DNA of 64,000 nucleotides from Oligoflexia bacterium (lineage in GTDB: Bacteria > Bdellovibrionota > Bacteriovoracia > Bacteriovoracales > Bacteriovoracaceae): positions 186,001 to 250,000 of the forward strand of contig JAAEST010000103.1 in NCBI GenBank assembly GCA_024229115.1, in the 5' to 3' direction. A program made the translations under genes and the position numbers. Under the pieces are notes generated by a model. It saw nothing but the letters and a program-made list of their open reading frames with translations. It was not told the origin of the DNA and ran no database searches. Shown here in pieces: positions 8,446 through 17,586 of this stretch. Within the stretch, counting starts at the first letter, position 1, and the number at the start of each line of letters is the position of its first letter.

Positions 8446-11103
8446 ATGAGTACAAAGTGGGTTTATAGCTTTAACTATAAGAGAACCGAAGGTAATCGAG
8501 AGATGAAAAACCTTCTTGGTGGTAAAGGTGCGAACCTGGCAGAAATGTCTTCCCTTGGTCTTCCGGTTCCTCCAGGCTTTACCGTTTCTACTGATGCCTG
8601 TCTTGATTACGAAAAAAACAATTCCATTTCAGATGTTATTAAAGAGCAAGTAAAAGAAGCTCTTCTTGAAGTCGAAAAGGTTTCAGGAAAAAAATTTGGC
8701 GATGATGCTAATCCTCTTCTCTTTTCTGTTCGTTCTGGAGCAAGAGTTTCGATGCCAGGGATGATGGATACAGTCCTTAACCTTGGAATGAACGAAAAGT
8801 CTGTTCAGGGACTTGCTGAATTAACGAATAATGAAAGATTTGCTTGGGATTCATATAGAAGATTTATTCAAATGTATGCCAACGTAGTAATGGAATTTAA
8901 TATTTCCTTACTAGAGTCAACACTCGAAGACCTAAAAGAAGCGAGAGGTTGTCATCTTGATACAGAATTAACAGCACAAGACTGGAAAGACTTAGTTTCG
9001 GTTTATAAAAAAATCATTGTTGAAGAAACAGGACAACGATTTCCAGAAGATCCGTATGAGCAGCTTTGGTTAGCAATCGAAGCGGTTTTTAAATCATGGA
9101 ATAATCCAAGGGCCATCAAGTATAGAGAGATCAATGATATTGATCACCACTGGGGAACAGCGGTAAATGTTCAATCAATGGTCTTCGGAAATATGGGTGA
9201 CGACTGTGCTACTGGTGTTTGCTTTACTCGTGACCCTAGCACTGGGGACAAGAAATTCTTTGGAGAGTATCTAATTAATGCTCAAGGAGAAGATGTCGTT
9301 GCAGGTATAAGAACTCCAGCTCCGATAAATGATGATTCAAAAAATATTTCGAATAAAGAAATGAAAACACTAGAAGAGGCCATGCCTAAAACTTTTGGTG
9401 AGCTTGTTGAGGTTTATCAAAAACTAGAGGCCCATTATAAAGATATGCAGGATATCGAGTTTACTATTGAGAAAGATAAACTTTTTATTCTTCAAACTCG
9501 TAACGGAAAGAGAACTGCAGCTGCTGCAATAAAAATAGCTGTCGACCTTGTTGAAGAAAATATTTTAACAAAAGAAGAAGCCCTTTTAAGAATTGACCCT
9601 GAAGATATAAACCAACTACTTCACCCGCGATTAGATCCGGATGCAGAAAAAACACTTCTTGCTTCTGGTCTTCCAGCATCACCAGGGGCCGCTAGCGGTG
9701 AGATTTGTTTCACATCAGAAGCAGCCAATATGAAAGCGGAAAATGGAGCGAAAGTAATTCTCGTGAGACAAGAAACTAGTCCTGAAGATATTTCTGGAAT
9801 GGTCGCTTCTGAAGGTATTTTAACAGCTCGTGGTGGGATGACTTCTCACGCAGCTGTTGTTGCTAGAGGAATGGGAAAACCTTGTGTTGCTGGATGTTCA
9901 GAACTTTCAATTAATTCTGGAGCAGGGATTTTAAAAGTTGCTGGGAAAGAGTTTAAAGAAGGTGATCCAATAACTATTAATGGAGCTACGGGAGAAGTTT
10001 TTGAAGGAATCATCCCTACAATTGCAGCCTCCATTGATGATAAGTTTGAAAAGTTTATGTCTTGGGCAGATGAGTGTCGAAAATTAGAAATTCGTACTAA
10101 TGCAGACAATCCAGAAGATGCTCAAGTGGCCCTTAAATTTGGTGCCAAAGGAATTGGGCTTTGTCGTACTGAGCATATGTTCTTTGAACCAGAGAGAATT
10201 TTAGCAGTAAGAGAAATGATCTTTGCTAATACAGAAACGGATAGAAGATTAGCTTTAGAAAAACTTCTTCCTTATCAGAAAGAAGACTTCATTGGGATCT
10301 TTAAAGCAATGGATAATCTTCCGGTTAATATTCGTCTTCTTGATCCTCCTCTTCATGAATTTCTACCTCATACTAATGATGAGAAAGCTGAACTTGCTGG
10401 TTCATTAGATATTACTCTTGAAGAAATTAATCAAAGACAGGAAAGACTTCATGAATTCAACCCAATGCTAGGGCATAGAGGTTGTCGCTTAGGTGTAACG
10501 TATCCAGAAATTTATATGATGCAAGTTCGTGCCATCGTAGAAGCTGCTATTGAATCTAAGAATGCAGGGATAACAGTAAAACCAGAAATTATGATTCCTC
10601 TTATTTCAGAAGCTAAAGAACTTGAGTTTTTAAGAGAAAAAACAATTGAGTTAATCAATACAATCTTTGAAGAAAAGGGAAGTAGTATCGATTATAAAGT
10701 TGGGACGATGATTGAGCTTCCTAGAGCGGCGATCACAGCTGCTGAGGTGGCTAAGAGTGCTGACTTCTTTTCATTTGGAACAAACGATTTAACTCAAACA
10801 ACCTATGGTCTTTCTCGTGATGACTCAGGAAAATTCTTACCTGAGTATCAAAATAGGGCCATCTATCCAAAGGATCCATTTGTTGCTCTTGATCAGTCAG
10901 GTGTAGGATTTCTAGTAGACTTCGCTGTGAAAGAAGGAAAGAAAACAAATAGTTCAATGCATACAGGAATTTGTGGAGAGCATGGTGGAGAACCTTCATC
11001 TATTGATTTCTGTCACAAGATTGGCCTTGATTATGTAAGCTGCTCTCCATATAGAGTACCAATTGCTCGGTTATCAGCGGCTCAGGCGGCACTACGTGAC
11101 TAA
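8446..11103 (+). CDS. ppdK: Pyruvate, phosphate dikinase
   Basis: This 885-residue enzyme is of family length. It has the N-terminal ATP-grasp domain (GGKGANLAEM at about 26-35), the central phospho-histidine domain GGMTSHAAVVARGMGKPC with catalytic H468, and a C-terminal PEP/pyruvate TIM barrel ending in the GICGEHGGEP motif. It interconverts ATP + Pi + pyruvate and AMP + PPi + PEP, giving a PPi-linked bypass of pyruvate kinase or a gluconeogenic entry. It follows glyS by 40 bp with its own AAGGAG ribosome site. The last codons overlap the GTG start of the next gene. Confidence 0.95.
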   Translation: MSTKWVYSFNYKRTEGNREMKNLLGGKGANLAEMSSLGLPVPPGFTVSTDACLDYEKNNSISDVIKEQVKEALLEVEKVSGKKFGDDANPLLFSVRSGARVSMPGMMDTVLNLGMNEKSVQGLAELTNNERFAWDSYRRFIQMYANVVMEFNISLLESTLEDLKEARGCHLDTELTAQDWKDLVSVYKKIIVEETGQRFPEDPYEQLWLAIEAVFKSWNNPRAIKYREINDIDHHWGTAVNVQSMVFGNMGDDCATGVCFTRDPSTGDKKFFGEYLINAQGEDVVAGIRTPAPINDDSKNISNKEMKTLEEAMPKTFGELVEVYQKLEAHYKDMQDIEFTIEKDKLFILQTRNGKRTAAAAIKIAVDLVEENILTKEEALLRIDPEDINQLLHPRLDPDAEKTLLASGLPASPGAASGEICFTSEAANMKAENGAKVILVRQETSPEDISGMVASEGILTARGGMTSHAAVVARGMGKPCVAGCSELSINSGAGILKVAGKEFKEGDPITINGATGEVFEGIIPTIAASIDDKFEKFMSWADECRKLEIRTNADNPEDAQVALKFGAKGIGLCRTEHMFFEPERILAVREMIFANTETDRRLALEKLLPYQKEDFIGIFKAMDNLPVNIRLLDPPLHEFLPHTNDEKAELAGSLDITLEEINQRQERLHEFNPMLGHRGCRLGVTYPEIYMMQVRAIVEAAIESKNAGITVKPEIMIPLISEAKELEFLREKTIELINTIFEEKGSSIDYKVGTMIELPRAAITAAEVAKSADFFSFGTNDLTQTTYGLSRDDSGKFLPEYQNRAIYPKDPFVALDQSGVGFLVDFAVKEGKKTNSSMHTGICGEHGGEPSSIDFCHKIGLDYVSCSPYRVPIARLSAAQAALRD

Positions 11104-12010
11104 ATTCTTTCATGACCTTTTAAAGCAAGATTGGGATAAGTTCTATTTTACTGATCTTGCTTTTGGTGTGATTGATTTTAATCATTCTAAATTTTCAACA
11201 CTTCATCTCAACCGCTTTGGAAAAGAAGAACAAAATTATTTCTTTGATCTTGCCAGTCTTACAAAACCTTTAACGATGGGGGCTTACGACCTTTTAAATC
11301 CTACAAGTGATGAAAAGGAGATAAGCTTATTAGAACATCGCTCAGGGCTTCCTGCTTGGGGAAGATTAGGCCCTGATTGGAAAAAGCAAATTCAAAGTTA
11401 TGAGATAAAAGGTGGGAATACAGTATATTCAGACTTTGGAGCTCTTCGTTTTCAACTGGAAATAGAAAAGAAAACGGGAAGGCAATTTCAAAGTTTATGT
11501 TCTCATTTTTGGGATAATGAATTATTTTTTTGGAAAGACCTTAAAAGTGCTCAGGCCTGTGTGGCGACTGGTTTTAGAAGAGGTAATTATATAGCAGGAG
11601 CAGTTCATGATGATAATTGTTTTGTTATCAATGAGTTTACTGTTCATGCGGGACTATTTGCGACTCCAAAAGGACTGGCCCAGTCTCTTCTTAATCTTCA
11701 AAAAGAAACTGATTTTATAACTAAGATGAATTCTAGTTTTTCAAAAAAGAAGGAACGTTTTTTGAGAGGATGGGATACAAAATCTACAGATGATAAGTCT
11801 TTAGCTGGAACCCTTTGTTCAGAGAAAACTTTTGGTCATCTTGGTTTTGTTGGTAACTCTCTCTGGATAGACTCAGATTCTAAAATGGGGATGTTTTTAC
11901 TGTCTAATCAAACACTGGGATCTTGGAATAATCGCTATGAAATCAATAACTTAAGACGTCTTTTTGCTGACCACATCTGGAAGTCAGGTTTTTCAGAACT
12001 AACTCTATAG
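11096..12010 (+). CDS. S12-family serine hydrolase (beta-lactamase/DD-peptidase-like)
   Basis: I place the start at GTG 11096, overlapping the ppdK stop; an in-frame TTG at 11063 is less likely. The 304-residue protein shows penicilloyl-serine motifs: S54-L-T-K57 (S-x-x-K), Y111-S-D113 in the YxN position, a LEHRSGLPAWG segment typical of class C-like esterases/peptidases, and a C-terminal GHLGFVG in the KTG/HxG position. No signal peptide is visible, which is unusual for a murein enzyme, so it may act in the cytosol on recycled muropeptides or other esters. It heads the run leading to the Fic lipoprotein and mpl. Confidence 0.7.
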   Translation: MTKFFHDLLKQDWDKFYFTDLAFGVIDFNHSKFSTLHLNRFGKEEQNYFFDLASLTKPLTMGAYDLLNPTSDEKEISLLEHRSGLPAWGRLGPDWKKQIQSYEIKGGNTVYSDFGALRFQLEIEKKTGRQFQSLCSHFWDNELFFWKDLKSAQACVATGFRRGNYIAGAVHDDNCFVINEFTVHAGLFATPKGLAQSLLNLQKETDFITKMNSSFSKKKERFLRGWDTKSTDDKSLAGTLCSEKTFGHLGFVGNSLWIDSDSKMGMFLLSNQTLGSWNNRYEINNLRRLFADHIWKSGFSELTL

Positions 12011-12039
12011 GTTTTGGCCTAATCACCGATAAGAATTAG

Positions 12040-14298
12040 GTGAGAGTTTTAAATTTATTAGTATTATCATTATTTTTTCTAAGTAGTTGTGGTCTCTGGC
12101 AAACAGGGAAGCCGGACTCTTTTCGCTCACAAAATCAATTTCAAGCTCAATCTTTTCTAAGTCAGTCTACTAAAGCGGACCCATTCAGTTTTGCTGAAGA
12201 AGGAAGAACGCCGGCGGCTGGTAGAATTAGTTGTAAGGAACTATTTAGAGAGCTAGCTCAAAGCAGCTACACATCTTCTAAGAAAACTTTTGCTTCTAAG
12301 CTTTCGAGAGCTGGCTATAGCTCGGCTGAAGCGAAAGCCGTGAAACAAAACTTAGATGCATTACTTTTCATTGATTATAAAGATCAGCAAGAAATACTTT
12401 TCAAAGTCGCTCGTGGGGAACTAAACCTTGAGGATGCAAAAATTTTCACTAAGTATGATGATTACTATGGATCATCAACACCTTTTGAGAACTATGTAAC
12501 TGCGAGTAAGTATCTTATGAATAATGAACCAGAGTTTTCATTTAAAACTCTAACTGAAGTTCATAAGAGAATGATGAAAGGTGGAGTTGATGATATTGAC
12601 CCTGCTAATATTGGTAAGGCAAGAGGTTCTTATATTATTGGAAATGTTCCTAGCTCTGATCCTATTCCTAAATCGTTTTACGATGAAATGGTTCGCAATA
12701 AGTATATTGATGTATCAAGATTAAGTAAGAATAGTTCTGGAAAATACTATGGTGAAATTGGTTATCCTAATGCTCATAACTTTACAGACGAAGTAGGGAA
12801 GATTGTTAAGAAAAATAATCCTGAACTTTATGAAAAGTTAATGGAGTTTAGAAGAAGTGGTAGAAGCTGGGACAATCCAGAGTTTGAAGAACTAACAGGT
12901 GAGCTAATTTTAGAAATCACTGAAGATCTTCTTTCTTGGTTCGTTAAGCAGAAAGATCAAATAGGTGAATTGAATACTGTTGCTAAAGTTCAAAAGTATT
13001 CAAAAGTAGTTGCCGAATTTCAAAGATCATTAATTTCTATTCACCCATTTGCTGACGGTAATGGACGTTCAGTCAGACAATTTGCTCTTTATTATCCTTT
13101 CCAGAGTGCAGGACTTCCTGTTCCTCGATTATCGAATCCAGATGCTGATCTTTATACTCCAATTGATGATTGGGTCGATCAGATTCAAGAAGGTCTTTTT
13201 AATAGTTTTCGTCTCTATGATGAAATGTCTCGCCGTCTTGATGATGGTTTAAGAATTGAAAATATACCTGAACTTATTTTTACAAATATTCCAGAAAAGG
13301 CCTACCGTTTTGAAAAATACGGTTATGCACCTATTGGAAAGAATAAAAAGAAGCGTGTTGTTGATGTTGTTAAAGAAGAATTCATGGAATTTTCTCTTGT
13401 ACGTCTCGAGACAGATGATGATCTCTACCGTCTTTATCAAGAGCAGCCTTACAAAGCTTTAGAAGGTCTTAAAGATGAATATTTAGACTTTTTAAAGAAA
13501 TCTCAAATTGATTTCTTTCATGAAAAGTTTGGAAAAGAATCTGTAGAGTTACATTTTATCGACAATGATTTTGTCGATACATTTGCTAATAAGGCCTATA
13601 AGAATTTAGAAGACTGGCAAAAGAAGATGGACCGCTATTATTATGACAATACTGTTTGGCGAGGTCTTGCTCGTCAGAATGATGTTATCCAAGAAGATGA
13701 AATCATCAGTATGTTTACCGATGTTCACCACCAATTTGTTTCAAATAGAGTGATGGGTGTGATGGATGATTCAGCGAGTGGTGCTGATGAAGCGATTAAA
13801 GACTTTGATCAGTTTAATAATGACCTTGTAAATGGTGGACTGGTTAAGATGGCGATGGATCATTCAAGAGCAGGCGAGCTCTATGGTGTGAGTTATGGTT
13901 ACTCAACATCTAAGAAACGCCAAGTTGGTAAAGCTTTTGCGATGGGTGCTATGGTTATTGCAGAATATGGTGAGCATCAAGATTATCAACATCTTTTAAA
14001 GTCGAGAGTTTTAGTTGGGATGGCCCAAGGTAAGAAAGATGTCGACTTAATGAGATTGAAACAAGTTCGTAATGATTTTTCTAATAAGTATTTTCGTCAA
14101 GCTGAAGTAATGGGAATTGGTGCTGCTGACCCTGACTCGACAAGATTTGTTCAGTTGATTGACGAAAATGGTGACGCCTTTGTTTCCTATGTAAGAAATC
14201 CTAAAAAGCCTAATGAAATTCTTGTCTTTGATGGTGAAGTATCAGACCTTTCTGATCTTGCTAATATGACTCCAAGTCGAAAAATAAGACTTCCTTAA
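12040..14298 (+). CDS. Fic-domain lipoprotein with C-terminal ADP-ribosyltransferase-like motifs
   Basis: This 752-residue protein starts (GTG) with a lipoprotein signal whose lipobox is LSSC-G; C17 would be lipidated. The middle holds a complete Fic catalytic motif, HPFADGNGR (335-343, catalytic H335), known to transfer AMP or related groups to protein hydroxyls. About 200 residues later come three motifs in the order and style of ADP-ribosyltransferases: R541 in TVWRG, STS at 622-624 in YGYSTSKKRQVGKAFA, and Q687-x-E689 in FRQAEVMG. R-STS-(Q/E)xE is the R-S-E ART signature. The Fic assignment is firm, the ART assignment is inference. A lipidated double modifier would act outside the cytosol, perhaps on prey or on the cell's own envelope. 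Confidence 0.8.
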   Translation: MRVLNLLVLSLFFLSSCGLWQTGKPDSFRSQNQFQAQSFLSQSTKADPFSFAEEGRTPAAGRISCKELFRELAQSSYTSSKKTFASKLSRAGYSSAEAKAVKQNLDALLFIDYKDQQEILFKVARGELNLEDAKIFTKYDDYYGSSTPFENYVTASKYLMNNEPEFSFKTLTEVHKRMMKGGVDDIDPANIGKARGSYIIGNVPSSDPIPKSFYDEMVRNKYIDVSRLSKNSSGKYYGEIGYPNAHNFTDEVGKIVKKNNPELYEKLMEFRRSGRSWDNPEFEELTGELILEITEDLLSWFVKQKDQIGELNTVAKVQKYSKVVAEFQRSLISIHPFADGNGRSVRQFALYYPFQSAGLPVPRLSNPDADLYTPIDDWVDQIQEGLFNSFRLYDEMSRRLDDGLRIENIPELIFTNIPEKAYRFEKYGYAPIGKNKKKRVVDVVKEEFMEFSLVRLETDDDLYRLYQEQPYKALEGLKDEYLDFLKKSQIDFFHEKFGKESVELHFIDNDFVDTFANKAYKNLEDWQKKMDRYYYDNTVWRGLARQNDVIQEDEIISMFTDVHHQFVSNRVMGVMDDSASGADEAIKDFDQFNNDLVNGGLVKMAMDHSRAGELYGVSYGYSTSKKRQVGKAFAMGAMVIAEYGEHQDYQHLLKSRVLVGMAQGKKDVDLMRLKQVRNDFSNKYFRQAEVMGIGAADPDSTRFVQLIDENGDAFVSYVRNPKKPNEILVFDGEVSDLSDLANMTPSRKIRLP

Positions 14299-14367
14299 AT
14301 TGCCGGAATCACTTTTCCTTTATAGAATATCCTAATCAACTCTTAATAGAATTGAAGGGAGTTTTCA

Positions 14368-15807
14368 TTGTCGAATGAACTAAAATGGTCAAGTAATGAG
14401 ATCTTGGCCAACCAAGATAAAATAAAAAAAATCTTCTTCTATCGTATCTGTGGAACAGGGATGGGAGCAGCTGCATGTTTATTAAAAGAAAAAGGTTTTG
14501 AAGTTGAAGGAGCAGATAATAATTTTGCTCCACCTATGAGCGATTATCTCGAGTCAACAAGTATTCCCTTATTTCAACTTAAAGATATTTCAAAAGAAGA
14601 CTTAAATAAGTATGACTTAATAGTTGTTGGTAATGTTGTTCCTCGTGGAAGCGATGATGCAAAGGCCATAGAAGATTGTGGCGTCCCTTATTGTTCTTTT
14701 CCTGCAGCTATTGGTGGTCTCGTTTTAAAAGACGTGAATGTTGTTGGTGTCGCGGGCACTCATGGTAAAACAACGACCACATATTTTCTAACTCAAATAT
14801 TCGAGAAACTTGGAGAGGATCCTGGATATCTGATTGGTGGAGTTATGCCAGGACGAATGAGTAGTCGTCTTGGAAGTGGTAAGTATTTTTTCATTGAAAG
14901 TGATGAATATGATAGTGCTTACTTCGAGAAAATTTCTAAATTTAGACTTTATCATTTGAACTCTATGATTTTAACTAGTCTTGAGTTTGATCACGCGGAT
15001 ATTTTTAATTCAATTGAAGATATTAAAGAGCAGTTTCGTCCAGCTGTTGGGAAACTTAATGGCGTGCTTATTTATGAAAATTCTTTTGAAGCCAGTAATG
15101 ACCTAATTACAGAGTTTGAGAAAATAAAAAAATATAATTATGGCGGTCAATCTCAATGTGGTCCGAAGATCATTTCACAAAATCAAGATGAAACAACATT
15201 TGAAATGAGTTTTGAAGAAAAGAGTTATACATTTAAAACAAATGTTGTGGGCGAACATAATATTCTCAATCTAACCTCATGTATTATCTATGCTATGACT
15301 GAAGGATTCGGCTTTGAAGAAATTAAAGCTGCCGTCGCAGATTTATCAATGGTAAAAAGACGACAAGAAGTAAGAGGTTATGTTGATAAGGCCATTGTGA
15401 TTGATGACTTTGCTCATCATCCTCGTTCAGTTAAGTTTACTATCGAAACTATAAAAACAAAGTATCCTGAGAGAGAAGTACTTGTTTTAATGGAGCCTAA
15501 TTCTGCAACTGCTAGAAGTAGTCTTTTTCAAAAAGAATTTGAAGAAGCACTATCAATTGCAGATCAATTAATTATGGTTAAACCACCGAGACCAACAAGT
15601 GTTAAGGGTTATGACAATCTAGACTGCCAGAAAATTATTCAAAGAGTTCAGTCTGATGGAAAATTTGCAGAATATGTTGAACAACTAGATGTTCTTAAAG
15701 ACATATTAATTGAGAAAAGCAAGAATGAAATCGTGATACTTGTTTTAAGTAATGGAACTTGTTTAGATCTTTGGAAATCAGACTTTGTAGAAAGACTATC
15801 AAAATGA
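14368..15807 (+). CDS. mpl: UDP-MurNAc tripeptide ligase Mpl (murein recycling)
   Basis: This 479-residue Mur ligase starts at TTG after a GAAGGGA ribosome site. It has an N-terminal Rossmann segment (RICGTGMGAAACLLKEKG), the ATP loop GTHGKTT (130-136) and the central-domain motif FFIESDEYDSAYFEK-SKF, which is characteristic of Mpl rather than MurC. Mpl attaches recycled L-Ala-gamma-D-Glu-meso-DAP tripeptide to UDP-MurNAc in the cytosol. In a predator that digests prey wall this would save de novo precursor synthesis. It overlaps the next gene by four bases (ATGA). Confidence 0.85.
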   Translation: MSNELKWSSNEILANQDKIKKIFFYRICGTGMGAAACLLKEKGFEVEGADNNFAPPMSDYLESTSIPLFQLKDISKEDLNKYDLIVVGNVVPRGSDDAKAIEDCGVPYCSFPAAIGGLVLKDVNVVGVAGTHGKTTTTYFLTQIFEKLGEDPGYLIGGVMPGRMSSRLGSGKYFFIESDEYDSAYFEKISKFRLYHLNSMILTSLEFDHADIFNSIEDIKEQFRPAVGKLNGVLIYENSFEASNDLITEFEKIKKYNYGGQSQCGPKIISQNQDETTFEMSFEEKSYTFKTNVVGEHNILNLTSCIIYAMTEGFGFEEIKAAVADLSMVKRRQEVRGYVDKAIVIDDFAHHPRSVKFTIETIKTKYPEREVLVLMEPNSATARSSLFQKEFEEALSIADQLIMVKPPRPTSVKGYDNLDCQKIIQRVQSDGKFAEYVEQLDVLKDILIEKSKNEIVILVLSNGTCLDLWKSDFVERLSK

Positions 15808-17489
15808 GAATACTCTTAGCCTTCTTACTCATATTTAATTCATATGCAGTTATTCCTAAGATAGAGAAGAAGGATTCTCATGAACTCTTAAAGCGTTATC
15901 TTAAAATTCATAAAGATTTTAGTAAGAAGATTTGTCGTCCTGGAAGTGAAGAAAAGTTTTGGAGACTCTTTAGAGACTTTAGAGGGCAGGGCTTTTATGT
16001 CCCGATTACTCATGAAGATAAGGTTGACTTCGCGACACTCGGTCGTTTTTTACCTGAGCTATCTTCAAAGAAACAATGGATAAAAGAGAAAATTGAAGAA
16101 GTTAAAAAAATAAAGAATCTTTCGAAATACAAAGACAATATTTCAGAGCTTGATCATTTGTTAGAAGATGCAGTTAAGAAGAAGCAACAATACTTCGAAT
16201 CGGATTCTGAAGAAGCCAAAATTAAATTTCTCAATGAATCGAAATATCTCATGATTGAATTTCGAACTAAATTCAAACAACTTTTAGATTCCCTAAGTTT
16301 TTTGAAAAGTTACTTATTTCCAGTTAATCATTTTGAATTAAGACAGGGGTACGATAAATATAAGAAGTCTACAGACAAAGAAGGAAGAAAAAAATCGAAC
16401 GAAATTTATTTCTATCGAAAGATCGTTCAAGATGGAGCTCAAAATCCTAATAATACTGGAAGTGATACGTTCTTTAGGGCAGCAGTCGATACTGTCTATA
16501 AAGAATTAGAGAAAGGTTATGAAATTATTCCTGAAAATCTAAGAATTGATCTTGAGTGGGTTTTGAAAAGATTCAAAAGACAAGTAGACCGAGGAAAGAA
16601 GGGACAAATAAAGCGCTTAACAGAGTGGCTTAATCGTACCGATGAAACTCTCGACTTCTATAGGCTTTTGAAAATGAATAAAGTTCGCCAAGGTAATACA
16701 TTTCTATCTGGTGAAGAGTTTGTGGAAAGACTTTCAAAGTCACGTTTTGCTCTTAAAGATTATGTACTTCAAAAACAAGCAGAAGTTTTTAATTATTGGA
16801 AAGATAAAGATGAAACTATGAAAGCAATCTTTGTCTTAGAAACTATTCTCTACAATGAAGTTGGAGGCATAGATACAAAAGAAGGAACAGAGAGACTTGA
16901 TGTTGCTCAAGTGGCCATCAATCGTTTAAACGATGACTTCTATTCATCAATTATGCCTGGGGAGCAGATTCACCCTTACATTACTAAGGATGAAGATAAA
17001 GTTCTCAAAGATTATAAGTGGCTCAATGTTATGCTCAAAGAAGGTGAGTTCTCATTCACTTATTATTTTATTCATGGATCAGTCAGAATCTTTTGTCCTG
17101 AGATGACAAGAACAGGAAGACTTCTGAGGCTAGAAAATATTAAGCTATCAATCAAAGCGATTAAAGATTCCCAGAAAGATTTTGAAGCTATGCGCTACTT
17201 CTCGAGAGCTTCAATGCTAGGCAGAATCGACATGACGGAGATTTGGTCACAGTACGAAGCTATTGCTGAGCGTCCTGGATCTTTGTTAAAGAAACAACAA
17301 AAAATTAAGAACTTATATAAGCAAGGTAAGTATCGTTATCTCTATGAGTTCAAAGCTCCTTCCAATAAGGTTTTCAAAGTTTTAGAAATTAAGGACCGCA
17401 AGTATACTTATTCTGTGAGTAACGGACTTTTCTACAAGTATCGAAGCCCTCATCTATTCAGATATTTCAAAAAAAGACAGGCCCTATAA
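15804..17489 (+). CDS. Secreted protein with SleB-like segment, function uncertain
   Basis: The ATG at 15804 overlaps the mpl stop and begins a clear signal peptide (MRILLAFLLIFNSYAVIP), so I prefer it to a longer in-frame start at 15759. The 561-residue protein has a Lys/Glu-rich helical first half. Residues 340-440 (ETILYNEVGG ... LDVAQVAINRL) resemble the catalytic region of SleB-type cell-wall hydrolases, with E352 in the catalytic Glu position. The resemblance is by pattern only. Coupling to mpl supports a murein role in the periplasm or outside. Confidence 0.6.
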   Translation: MRILLAFLLIFNSYAVIPKIEKKDSHELLKRYLKIHKDFSKKICRPGSEEKFWRLFRDFRGQGFYVPITHEDKVDFATLGRFLPELSSKKQWIKEKIEEVKKIKNLSKYKDNISELDHLLEDAVKKKQQYFESDSEEAKIKFLNESKYLMIEFRTKFKQLLDSLSFLKSYLFPVNHFELRQGYDKYKKSTDKEGRKKSNEIYFYRKIVQDGAQNPNNTGSDTFFRAAVDTVYKELEKGYEIIPENLRIDLEWVLKRFKRQVDRGKKGQIKRLTEWLNRTDETLDFYRLLKMNKVRQGNTFLSGEEFVERLSKSRFALKDYVLQKQAEVFNYWKDKDETMKAIFVLETILYNEVGGIDTKEGTERLDVAQVAINRLNDDFYSSIMPGEQIHPYITKDEDKVLKDYKWLNVMLKEGEFSFTYYFIHGSVRIFCPEMTRTGRLLRLENIKLSIKAIKDSQKDFEAMRYFSRASMLGRIDMTEIWSQYEAIAERPGSLLKKQQKIKNLYKQGKYRYLYEFKAPSNKVFKVLEIKDRKYTYSVSNGLFYKYRSPHLFRYFKKRQAL

Positions 17490-17541
17490 GCTTGTTACAA
17501 CGTAATTCTCAATGTATAGTTTCGCATTGATTAGAGTATTA

Positions 17542-17566
17542 TTTGTTTATAGATTTTGTTTATAGA
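17542..17566 (+). repeat. Perfect 12-bp tandem direct repeat upstream of metK
   Basis: TTTGTTTATAGA occurs at 17542-17553 and again at 17555-17566, one base apart. A TTGATT (17527) with a TAGATT (17550) 17 bp further suggests the first copy overlaps a -10 box. The second copy could be a duplicated -10 or part of a repressor site. Confidence 0.6.
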
Positions 17567-17586
17567 ATCTAAGGATTGGAGATAGT

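Noticed and set aside
17490-17586. SAM riboswitch upstream of metK
   Set aside because: No conserved SAM-I or SAM-II core is present in this 97-bp stretch.
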